From Anaeramoeba flamelloides (lineage: Eukaryota > Metamonada > Anaeramoebidae), in assembly GCA_027625915.1 (NCBI GenBank), contig JANTQA010000047.1:6200001-6264000 (forward strand): a DNA stretch of 64,000 bases. The letters run 5' to 3'. Position 1 is the stretch's first letter; each line of letters opens with the position of its first letter. Both the position numbers and the translations under genes were made by a program. The notes under the pieces were generated by a model. That model had not been told where the DNA came from. It saw only the letters and a program-made list of their open reading frames with translations, and searched no databases. Shown one piece after another: positions 19,084 to 30,168 of the stretch.

Positions 19084-22000
19084 ATGAAATTATTAGGTTA
19101 TTGTTTTTTCTTCTCATTGTTGATTTTCTCAACTTTGTGTGCTGAATTTACTGGGAAAGTTGTTTTAGTAACAGGTGGTACAACAGGAATAGGATTTGCA
19201 ACAGCGATGGGCTTTGCAAGAAAGGGTGCAAAGTAGGTTTAATAAAAACATTTACAAATGCAAAACAAAAAATATTCAAATCACTGCTTTTTAAATTTAA
19301 AACACTCTGACTTTTTCTTTTTTAATACTTGGAATAGGGTTACAATGTAAATATATTCTTTCATTAAACGAAAAAAAAAAAAAAAAAAAGAATAAAAAAA
19401 AGAATCAAAAAAATTTTTGATATTGAAACTTGAATCAATATTTCTTTTTCTACTTATTTTATTAGACTTGCAAGGGACGCGCACCCAAAATACTATAGCG
19501 GCGCTTCGGCTGTTAAGGAAATTGAAAACGATCCAGAAGTAATAGAAGCAAAGGGTGAAGTTTTTTTCATTAAGGCCGATACACGTGAATATTTGGAAAT
19601 GAAGCAAGCTATTCAAACAATAGTTTCTCACTACGGAACTCTTGACATTGCAATTAACGATGCAGGAAGTATAATTTTTGAAAAATGCCATTTTGTTCTT
19701 TCAATTAATGGATCATTCTCCCTTTGTGATTATGTATTTTAAAACAATTTTTTCTTTTCCTTTCCTTTCTTTTCTTTTCTTTTCTTTTCTTTTCTCTTCT
19801 TTTCTTTTGTTTTACTTTTCTTGTAAACAATAGTTGGGGGGTTCTTAGGAAGCATGGACGAAATACCAGAAAATTTTGCCTTATCTGAACAGTAAGCTCT
19901 AATCAATTATATTTGTTTTGTTCTTTTTGTTCTTTTTTGGCCTATTGACTTTATTAATTCAACTTTGAAAAGAATTAACACTTTGGCAAATTAAAATTCA
20001 ATCTCTTCAAACTAACGAACATAATTTGTTCTTTGGAAGGAATAAATTAGAAAAAAAAAAACAATCCGAGTCAATAAATTTAATTTTTTTTCACAATAAG
20101 AGAATAATTGAGTATTTTCTGTTTTTTGTTAATGAACATAATGGTAAGGCAGTGTTGGTATGAATTTTATAATTTACGTAATCCGAGTATTGCTTCAATA
20201 TATACTCCAAACCAGAAAAAAGATAACTTGAAAAATTCGATGATCGAAAAATTAGTTGCTCAATTTTACTCTCTTGAAATGAATATTATTTAAGACTTGT
20301 AAAATAATGAAAGCCCTATCCTAAAATTACCTATGATCTGTTTTACTGATCAAGAAAGTCAAAAACCCACCAAAGTATAAAAACAAGGGCAACTATACTT
20401 TTTTGTTTTCATTTTTTTAAAATTTACCTTTTTTTAAGGACGCGCGTTCTAAATCAGTTCTTCAGATAGACTTCAAATGCTATCATTTCATTTTGGTTAA
20501 GGTTCTTACACGATCCTTGGTCCACAGATTACAATAAATTATTTAGGGATAGGGTATTTGACTGTATAAATGAAGTATTTTTATATTCCAAATAACACTT
20601 TATTTTCGGGGGTTTACTGATAATTTTTTTATATGGATTTATTATATTCATATTTGAAACTTACGGGATTAGCCACATCATATATTCATCTATAATTAAA
20701 GTATGTTGTAATTGGAAGTAAATGATATTAGTGCTACATGGCTCAAATAGCTTCTGTGGTTTCTGTGATTTCTGTGACTCTAAAAAATTTATTATAAATA
20801 TTTTTGACAATAAATTATTGATTTTTTTTACTAAAGATCACAATTCAAAAACTATCATTTTGGAATATTTTTTTTTTTTATTCCTTTTCCAAATCCTAAA
20901 ATAAGAAACTCAAAATAATAGTATTTTGAGTATTTAATAACTAATTATTTAGAACCATCCAAAAGTAACTATTTTTTATAATATTTTAATTTCAAGATTA
21001 ACTCAATAATTATTTGCATAAAAACCGAAAGAATGATTACTTTTGTTTCCTTTTTATGAAAATAGTTGTATTAACATAAATATATTTTCAATATATGAAA
21101 ATAATTTGTCAAAATAATTTGAGAGTTAATTCAATAATTTTTATAAAAAAATCTTTTTTTTTGGATAACTAACCTACATTTTGAGGCAAATTGAAGAAAG
21201 ATATTTTGCAACTTTTGAGTATGAATATTAATGATTGTACAACCTTTAAATTTGTATCAAAATGCAGATTTTTTTTCTAATTGTGTTGGGGTTTTCACTA
21301 AAACAGAAGCATCATTTTTAATTTGATGAGATAAACTTTAAGTGCTTTTTTACTAATCAAAATTTTAGAGACATTTGAACAAATGGAGAACTAATATGAC
21401 CTACACTCAATAGTAACATACTTTAATTTTAGACTTCTCCTTGGTAGACTCTAATCCCTTAAATGAGAATTAATTTCCAGTTCATTTTTGTTTTAATTTC
21501 CACTATTAAATTTCCAAAGAAATAGTCGTAATTTGTGTTCTCTATTTATTTATTTGTTTGACCCTTTTTTAATTGATATGTTGGGTGGACTAAGAATCCT
21601 AAATAAAGGATTCTTCCAAGAATTGAAAAAAGATAAATCGACTAAAATTTTATCCACTTGAAAATTCAAATACTAGCCTAAAAAAAGAAATTTTAAAAAA
21701 GTGTTTAAATAGAGCCCGTCACATTCTGTAAGCACGAACACCAAAAAAGCAATTTTTTTCTTGTTATGAGAATTCCCGGTCTAACATAAAGCAAGCCCAG
21801 AGTAATTTAAAGACTTTGCCAAACTTGAATACATAAAAACTTCAAAAAACTTCAAAAAAAGGAAATTCAAGATAAATAAAAAAAAATTTGTTTCTTTTAA
21901 TTTTTTGAAAAATTCTTTTCATTAAAATTAGGAGAAAAAATACAGGAACTTAGCAAATTGATTAAAAATAAATGATAGTAAAAAATTATATCAAAAAAGA

Positions 22001-25000
22001 GACCTTTAAAATATTAGAGTCTGATCACTGCAATTTTAACATGAAAAAAGTATTGAAACTACTATAGAGTTCTGTAAAGTACCGCCAAGGGTCGTGAAGT
22101 GATGTGGAGCTCCTATGTTAATTCTGTTTTTTTTTTTTTTTTTATCGAGAAAACATATCGATTTCAGGAATAAACAGAAAGCCCAAGAAAAGTTAATGAA
22201 GTTTTTCTACAGCTTTAAAAGAATATAGTGAAATCAAAAATTTTCTAATCAAAATCAAAACCCTATAATCCCCAACTGAACTTTTTTTTAAATTTTTGAA
22301 AAATATAATAACATTTTTTTTTAATTATTGATTTTATTTGGAAGATTAATCGGTTTTCTAATCAAAACAACAATGAAAAAAAAAAAAGGAGGGGGGGTTC
22401 TTGTCGTTTTCTATTTTATTCGGAAAATTGATTGATTTTCGTTAGGTTTTTTTTACTTTTTGAAATAAACCGAAAATTTTATAAGATTTTCTGTTTATTT
22501 CAAAAAGTAAAAAAAACCTAGAACACTTCACAAATAAACAGAAAACTCATAAAAATAGAATGGAATTTTTTTTAGAATTATTATTTTTTTTTCTAAAATT
22601 TAATGATTTTCTAATCAAAATCATTACTAAAATAAACCTAAGGGTAGTTTTTTAGAATTAGAAAAATTCTTATAAACTCAAACATTTTACTAAACTCTTT
22701 ATAATCATAGAAAATGTAAAAAAAATTTTCACAAATATTTTTTTTTTTTTTTTTTAATTCATTTAATAAAATGTCAAAAACTCAAGAATTTTAATTGTTT
22801 AATTTGAAAATAATAATATTTGTAAATATCCTATAATAATTATAAAAAGTTATTTTAGTCATTTTAATAAGGTGTGTACCACAGTTTTTAAAAAGTGTGG
22901 CACAAACTCTTTCAAAAGCCGGAATCAACTGGTTTGAGTAACCTTTTTAAAAACTTACAGTAATCACCTTTTTAAAAATATTTTATTTAAATAAATGTGT
23001 ACTTTGTATTTTGTAATTATCCCATTTAAAAATTGAATTGAAAAATTGTTCTATTTTGAAAGAAAAAATTATAGAATTTTTTTGAATGAGATGAAAAGAA
23101 ATGAATTTTTTTTTTTATTTTTAATCTATTTCCTCTATAATTTTTTAAATGAGGAATTGAAGTGGTGGTGCTTTGTTCATGACTGTAAAATTAACATATT
23201 AAAAGTCATTAATTTTGATCAATTATAAACATTTTTCCATTTTAAACAATTAATTTACAAAATGCAGTATTTTAGTATTGTATAATGAATATACAAAATT
23301 TAATAAATTATATGGCATGCTGATGCAATTTAAAAAATTTCACATTTCATAAAATAAACATTATATTTTAAAATCTAAATTTTAAATAAATTAATATCAA
23401 TATTTTTTAACCTGGTTTTATATAGTGATCCTATTAAAAATAATTTATATGGTACATTTAACAGCATGAGAGCAGAAACCGAATATTGGAACAATCATAC
23501 TATCGATGGTATCATCGTCAATTTATCGTCTTATAATGGAATTCGTTCTTGCCCAACTTGTTCAATGTATTCCGCATCAAAATATGGGATAATTGGCTTA
23601 ACAAAATCTGTTGCTTTAGAATATATAAATGGCTCACCTAGAATAAGAGTAAATGCCATTGCGCCAGGTTTAATCGATACTTTTTTAACCAGAAATCAAG
23701 TAAATTATATAACTGACCATAAACAAGTATGGGATGCACCCCTTGTACCAGAAGACTCTGAATTATGGCAAAAATATAAAGATACATTTGCAAATAATCT
23801 ACAAGGCAAAAGACTTGGTGTAATAATATTTTTTTTGATTTTTTTTTTTGATTTTCTTTTTTTTCTTGCCTAATTCACTTTTTTGTTAAAAAAAATATTC
23901 ATCAAAAAATCTTAATAATGGCAATTAAATATTAATTTAAAGTTAGATAAAAATTTAATTTGAAAAAAGATATATTTAATTTTCAGAGAAATTTTAAATT
24001 CTCACCTAATAACCCATTTCATTTAAAAAAATATGCACTTTTTTTGTGCGTTTTGTATAAAATTTAATTCTATGTTTCAAAAATTTAAAAAAAATTTCTA
24101 ATGAATCTTTTCTTTTTTTTTTTGTTCTTTCAAAAAATACATGAACTTACCTTAAAGACAGATAAAATCAGTTTTTTTTTTTTAAAAAAACCTTGTTAAA
24201 TTTTTTTCTTTCTTGCTATTAATTCAGAAACCTTTTAACAAAATTCTTTAATTTGGCTAATTTGATAATACTTTAATGAATGAAAAATAAATATTTAATC
24301 CAGAATAATAAAAAATTGATATGAATAATCATGTCTTTGTCATATTAATTTTATTTTGGAGAAAAAAATCAAATAACAAGAAAGTTTATACCAAAACCTG
24401 TTTCAGTCAACGTTGTTAGCTTTTCGAAAATTCAATAAAATTGAATAAAATATTTGATTTTAATTTATTCCCCCAAATTAAAAAAAAATCTAACTACTTT
24501 TACGAGAAAATAAACCCCATTTCATTCAAAGAAACCAGCCAAAAATGAAAAATTCTCTTTTTTTTTTAAGAATCAACCAACATCCAATTGTTTCGAACTA
24601 AGAGAAATAATAAACTTCAGATTAAAGTTGATATTCATAATAAAAATGCCTGAAAAAATCATAAATTTCCGAAAAAAATAAAATCTTAAAAAAATTTTTG
24701 GTGAACTATCATTGAAACGTCTCATGTAAAATTTCAATTTCTTGAGAAAATTAAAATTGTTGGAAATAAGATTTTTTAATAGTAAATGTATGAATTGTAA
24801 AAGAAATTCCAAAGCCTTGAAATTTTCTTAATGTTAATTTGGAGTTTCAAATCTTGTTTTTTTTTCAAATTTGACTTAAAAAAAAATAAAAGAACAAAAA
24901 AAAACAACAAAGTATCAAAAAAAAATAAGAAAGAAAAAGAAAAAAAAAAGAAAGAAAAACATAAGAAAAAGAAAATGAAAATGAAAACAAAAATTTGAAG

Positions 25001-25836
25001 AAATTTGAAAAAATGATTTTGATCTAAAAATTGAAAAATTATTTTTGATAAGAATAGGGAGAAACCCTGACAAAAAAAAAATCCAGTAACATTCAAAAGC
25101 GAGTCAACATTTTTGAAAAAATAGGTTAAGTAAAAAAAAAAAAAAGTTCCACTTTTCTGAATTGATTCTTATAAAAAAAATAAAAAGTTTAACTTGCAAA
25201 ATTTTTATTATTTTTTATAATTATTTTGATTCAAACATTTAGAAAATTATATCATTTTTAAATTATAATTTCTATTGCTTTGATATTCATTTTTCATTTT
25301 CATATGGAATTTAAAAGTATAATGAAACAATTAAACAAATCATTATTTTTAAAGAAATTCCTTCTTCACTTATAAGTTAATTAATTCCAAAAAATGGTTA
25401 ATGTTCACTTCTTTGAATATCGGAAATTGGATTTTTTTTTAATCTCATTTCAAATCAAAGTTTTTTACGTTTACTTTTTTTTAACAAATTTTCAAATCTA
25501 AGAAAAGATTAACTCGAAATTTAAAATTAACTATTCATTTATTTCAAAATTGTAAAAAAAAAAAAAATAATAATAATAAAAATCAGAATTATGAGAAAAA
25601 AAAATTAATAAATATTTTTTCAAAATTTACAAATAAAAATAATTAAAAAAACAATCAAAAAATTTAATTAATGTTTCATTATTTTTCTCTCGCTCTGTAT
25701 AATATTTCTGATTTGTTTTAAATTTTAATAGAAACCAGAAGAATTAGCAAATGCAATTATTTTTTTATGTGGCCCACAGGCTGAAAAAATAACAGGATCT
25801 GTGTTTCCAGTGGATGATGGTTCAAGTGCTTTTTAA
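19084..25836 (+). CDS. Secretory-pathway short-chain dehydrogenase/reductase (5 exons)
   Basis: Exons by eye: 19084-19232, 19466-19668, 19834-19891, 23426-23819, 25732-25836. They join in phase to 909 nt (302 residues) and stop at TAA. The ATG is followed by a signal peptide (MKLLGYCFFFSLLIFSTLCA), so the enzyme likely enters the ER or is secreted. The Rossmann fold shows TGGTTGIG for the dinucleotide, a short link where the second strand lies, NDAG in place of NNAG, the LYGTF helix, catalytic Ser in NLSS, and the YSASK catalytic pair, then VNAIAPGLIDT. The last exon has the standard ending KPEELANAIIFLCG and GSVFPVDDG. These are the hallmarks of classical NAD(P)-dependent SDRs; the substrate cannot be told. 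Introns are 233, 165, 3,534 and 1,912 nt; the third carries repeats. The region just upstream (18897-19080) holds an open stretch of unclear meaning. Confidence 0.9.
19751..19808. repeat. (TTTTC)n pyrimidine microsatellite
   Basis: A tandem TTTTC/TTTCC tract lies inside SDR intron 2 immediately before the acceptor at 19833. It may serve as an extended polypyrimidine tract. It is simple repeat only. Confidence 0.8.
22068..22117. repeat. Short decamer array, second copy
   Basis: Five decamers (AGTTCTGTAA, AGTACCGCCA, AGGGTCGTGA, AGTGATGTGG, AGCTCCTATG) have the same period and consensus as 4801-4888. It is located in SDR intron 3 and is followed within 350 bp by the palindrome at 22446-22517, as the 4.8 kb array is followed by the same arm sequence. 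Confidence 0.6.
22446..22517. repeat. Near-perfect 33-bp-arm palindrome
   Basis: AGGTTTTTTTTACTTTTTGA on the left and TCAAAAAGTAAAAAAAACCT on the right are exact inverses. Pairing continues inward through AATAAAC/GTTTATT, leaving a loop of a few bases. The right arm also occurs at about 5021-5044. It could extrude as a hairpin; it is most likely the end of a dispersed element. Confidence 0.7.
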
Positions 25837-27271
25837 TCTAAAAATTTGAATATTTCTTATTTTAAATTTTCCATAAAAGTTTTAAACTAAATAAAAATTA
25901 TTGATCAAAAAAAAGTCTTTAATATTTTTATCAATATATCCTCACTTAACTAATTTTTTTTTTTTTTTTTTTTTGATGGTAATCTCTATTTTTTTCAAAA
26001 ACTATAAAGCAAAATATTTTTATTTTTCTAAAGTTTTTAGAGTTATTCATGACTTTTTTAATTGAATTCTTGTTTTAAATATTATGTTTGCCATTATCTT
26101 TTTTATCACAATATTGGATCTCTATATCAAAGGTATCTTAAAAGAAGTGTGAATTTTTTTTTTATATTTCAAATGATATTTTCCTTTAACATTGTTCTTT
26201 TCGTAAATTTGGTAATATAAAATTAAAATGAATATTAATACAAAACTAAAATTCAAAATTTTGTACACAGTTTAAAACAGTTAAAAGAATCACAATAATA
26301 CAATTTCATTCAAATTGGAAAATAATTTTGGTTTTCGTAAAATATGAAAATCATTTTTTCATCTTTTGGTTTTTGTATTCATTTTATTTTTTGAATTACT
26401 GAACCTGTTTTGTTCAGATCAATAATTTTTTCGAACAGTTGATATAAATTTAAAGTTGAGTTTAGTTAAAATAGAAGAACTCAAATAAAATTATTTGATG
26501 CTATCTAAACCATTTGATTGGTAAATATTCCTATTAGAATTTGAAAAAAATTTATGTATGTATTTTTTGTTTTATTATATCCAAAATTTTTAACATAATC
26601 TTGATTTATTTTTAATTAGTTATTTTTTGGTTTGTTTTGTGGGTATTTTAATTTGTAAACAATTTTTAACATTTCAATTAGTGTATGGTTCTAATTTGAT
26701 ATTTCTTTGAGAATTTATTAAATAAGATTGTTTTTTTCAAAAATTGAATTTTTCTGTCTGTTAAAAATTTTGAATTGGAATTAAGTTAAGTATTTTATGA
26801 AATAAGAATTATTAAGAATTCTAAAATTCGTTTAGCTTTAATGGTTCAAAAAAAAACTAAAAGAATTTTAGTAATATATTGGTTTTTTTTTTATTTTTTT
26901 TCCGTCAAGATCCTCATCTCAACAACGAAAAATAATACACATAATTTGACAATTGTTTCAAAAATGGGAAATATATTTTTCTTTCTGGGTGCTAAAAATA
27001 TCACCCTATCAAGAAAATTATAGGACATATTTTCTCAAATCCATTCAAATAATGTCGGTATTTGCCACTGGAAATACTAATATATTTTTCACAGCAATCA
27101 AATATTTTTTTAATGAAAAAAATACCATTAAGTGAATTACTTTTGGATATTTTATCGATAAGATATGTCTATAAAGTGTTGGTTTTTCTGAATAAAAATT
27201 TGTTTTTGATCTTTTATTTTTGTTAGTTTAGTTTTTTTTATAAAATATTATTTTCATTTTTTTTTTGAAAG
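25837..27271. other. Intergenic region between SDR and RagA, repeat-bearing
   Basis: No gene is recognised. It includes a family N copy at 26925-27030 (AATTTGAC, GGTGCTAAAAATATCACCCT). A 23-nt T run lies near 25954-25975. The rest is featureless AT-rich sequence. Confidence 0.4.
26925..27030 (+). repeat. Dispersed repeat family N, third copy
   Basis: ATACACATAATTTGACAATT then GGTGCTAAAAATATCACCCT and ATCAAGAAAA match 1505-1640 in the same order and orientation. Diverged, with no termini. Confidence 0.5.
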
Positions 27272-27340
27272 TTTCCTAAATCTTGCGTTCTCAAAATACC
27301 AGAACATGACATCGACTCAACAGTATTCAATCCATACAAG
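27272..27340 (+). other. Orphan exon-like segment
   Basis: After the acceptor-like TTTTTTTTTGAAAG, a 69-nt phase-0 open stretch encodes FPKSCVLKIPEHDIDSTVF plus NPYK and is followed by a donor-like GTACCA. Its codon use and amino-acid mix are protein-like, unlike the flanking low complexity. If not spliced, the frame continues VPNGPIGQKCSF. No flanking exon was found on this strand and no family is recognised. It could be a gene fragment left behind by rearrangement. Confidence 0.25.
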
Positions 27341-27654
27341 GTACCAAATGGACCAATTGGACAGAAATGTTCGTTTATTTTGTTCCAGTTCGCTTCATTT
27401 CACTTCGCTTTGTTTCAGATGTTTCAGTTAAGCTCTATTTGTTAAGTCAGGTTTACTTATGATCTAACCACATCAGTTTTATTCTGTACAAGATCTAAAA
27501 AGAGCATTAATTTTTTTAATATTGTTTTTATCCCTTGTAACTGAACCAAATAATTAAAAAAAGGGAATTGGGAAAAAGTAAAAATTATCAAAAATTTGGG
27601 TTGAATTTCAAACATTTCAAATTAATATGAATAAATTATCTATTGTGTGGTATT

Positions 27655-27716
27655 ATTATGTATATATGTATGTGTGCGTGTGTATGAGTATGTATATGTG
27701 TATATGAGTGTGTGTT
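27655..27716. repeat. (TATG/TGTG)n microsatellite
   Basis: Alternating purine-pyrimidine TATATGTATGTGTGCGTGTG and similar lie about 250 bp beyond the RagA stop. Simple repeat. Confidence 0.75.
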
Positions 27717-27965
27717 TATTTTATTATTATGTGTTTCATTTATTTATTTAATACTTTATGAGATGTATATTAAAGATCAAAAAGAACAAATTAATAATTC
27801 CTTATTGTTATATATTATTTTATTTTATGATTTCTTTATATTTCATTTTTGTAAAAAAAAATAATTTAACAATAACAAAATTTTGATTATTAAATTATAT
27901 AAAAGTAGGTTTTATAAACTTTGTATTCTGGTAAAATTAATAAAAATAAAAGTCTCAAGGAAAAG

Positions 27966-29345
27966 TTATTTTTTTTTTGTACTTTTCATTTTAACTTTAT
28001 GGAATAACAATTCAAATTGGTTTATTGAATTGTTAATATTTAATTTTATGATTTCTGGTTCAATTTCCGTTTCTTTGGCAACAACTAAAATGCAAGTATT
28101 TGAAGTGAATTCTTGAAAGATTGCAACGAAATTATTATGTCTAATTTCAAGAGAACTAAATTTGGTTTTAGCCTTTCGGCAACAGACCCTATATTGCTTA
28201 ACAATCCCCGAAATTCTTTCAAATTTTACCGGCCTTTGTTCCTTATTTGAGGATTTTTCTTGGACGCTTGCATAGCACATGACTAAAAAGGTGTTTTTTT
28301 CAAAGAGCACAACCTCTTTGGCTCCGATAATTTTACAAAATTTTTCTAAATTTGATTTGATAAGATCAACATTTGGAATTAAGGAATACACAATCTTTGC
28401 CCATGCAAAATATAGGGACTTGTGCCAAATAGATGTTGAAAAGCACCGAACTTTAATTCCCTTTGCAATTTCTTCAATTTCTTTTTTTTTATCAAAATAG
28501 ATTTCTCTTCTTGTTTTTTCTGTTTTAAGATCCATTTTATGGATCAAGCAAAAGATTTTTGCCTTTTTAGAATACTGCTTAAGTGCCTCTAAGCAATTTT
28601 TAAACAATTCTAAATCCTTTTTTGAAATTAATTTTGTTGAGAGAGATTATTAAGTCAAGGTTTGGTTGTTTTTATTTCAATAATTTGATATGTTGTGTTA
28701 AATTTGTTTGGGTTTTATTTATTTATTTTGTTTTTTTTTGGTTGAATTGTTTACAAGAGAATGGTTAATAATGGGTGAGTGGGTTTAGTATGTTTGTGGT
28801 TGTACGAGAAAATTATTTCGCTTTATGTTTTAAAATTTCAGAAAGAAAAAAAGTCAATATAAAAAAAGAAAAAAAAAAATCGGAAAATTACTTGATTCGG
28901 TTCATTTGAAGAAACGTCAATAACATAAATTAAAGCAGCAACATTTTTAAAAATGTGTTCACGTTGGGTTGTAAAATAGTTGTCCATTATTAATTTTTGT
29001 CCTGAGGTATCCCAAAGGCCTAAAGTTAAATTTCCTAACAACTTAACATTAGTGTGTTCAACATTTGGTGTTGCACTAAAATTGTGTGTCTCGTTTGCTT
29101 TAAAAGTTTTGTTTTGTAATTAACATTCACCAACAATTATTATACACAAAGAAGAAGAAAAAAAAAAGATCGCAAGGCAAGATAAAAAAAAAGGTTTTGA
29201 ATACAACAAAAAATGTTAACAAACTGGTTGAAAGAATAAAAAAAGAACAATTACAAAGATAATTGGAAAATATAACTGTTCTCATTGATGACTTTCCGGA
29301 TCCACCTGCTCCCATTAACAATAGTTTCTTTTTTACGTCGTCCAT
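27966..29345 (-). CDS. RRAGA: Rag small GTPase, RagA/RagB (Gtr1) type
   Basis: Exons on the minus strand: 29345-29255, 29097-28892 and 28616-27966, joining in phase to 948 nt (315 residues; human RagA has 313). RagA/B forms a heterodimer with RagC/D on the lysosome and recruits TORC1 when amino acids are plentiful. The start KKKLLLMGAGGSGKSSMRT matches human KKKVLLMGKSGSGKTSMRS (P-loop GAGGSGKS). The first join restores SNYLSNETHNFSATPNVEH, the same length as human ANYIARDTRRLGATIDVEH. G3 is WDTSGQ (human WDCGGQ), G4 HKMD, and G5 TSIW. The second half (LIPNVDLIKSNLEKF through SSLEIRHNNFVAIFQEFTSNT) is the C-terminal Roadblock-type dimerisation domain. Introns are 157 and 275 nt. It is transcribed away from the C9orf72 homologue. 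It is A/B type rather than C/D by overall length and motifs. Confidence 0.95.
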
Positions 29346-30168
29346 GAATCGAGTTGTTTTTAAAAAAATAAAATGAATTCCTGATTAAATTTTATAATAA
29401 AGCCTTCACTCTGACAAAGTTTCCAGGATATTAATGGCTTTAAGACAAATAACAAAACTTTTAAAGACTTGAATACACTTTAGAAATCTTTCAAACACTT
29501 ACCAACACTTTTAAAGGGGAAAAGTGTTTGAACAGTTCTGAGATTTTTTGATCTAAAAGAAGTAATATTTTTTCTATTTGACCAGAGATAATACTAAGTT
29601 TAAAATTAACATTTAAGAGAGAGACAAATACACACTTTAAAATCCTTAACTACCTCTAAAGGTCTGGTTCCAAAACAGAATTTTTAATCAACTAAGTTGA
29701 TTATTTTGAACAATAGTAAATTACAATTTGAATTCAAAAAGAAGTGACTTTAACAAGTGGGAAACCATAAAAAGTGAATTAAATAAATTTGTTTTATTGT
29801 TTAAAGCAAAATCAATTAGATTATCAAGAAATAATAGTGAAAAAAAGAGATAAATTCTGATATCTTTGAATTTCATTTTTTTTCAAAACATTACTTGACT
29901 AAAACTGTTATTATCGACAAATTAAATTTTTTCCTCTTTAATTCGAAATTTTGAGCGTTCCAAATCCACAAACATCCAAGAAATCAAATTATTCCAAAAT
30001 TTCAATTAAATCAAATACTGACAAATTGGAATAACCAAACTTTTTTTCTAAACAATGACTCAAATTCAGAAGAGTGAATTTCATCAATCAACCTGTTTGT
30101 TATTTTTGTTTTTTTGTTTTGCATTTTTTTTTTATGAATATTTAAAAAAGCTTTTTGTTTCAATTAAA
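29346..30168. promoter_or_regulatory. Shared divergent upstream region of RagA and C9orf72 homologue
   Basis: About 0.8 kb separates the RagA start codon (minus) from the C9orf72-like start codon (plus). It contains no recognised repeat copy, in contrast to most intergenic DNA here, and must hold both 5' leaders and promoters. An alternative upstream ATG for the plus gene lies at 30055. A specific promoter motif could not be identified. Confidence 0.4.
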
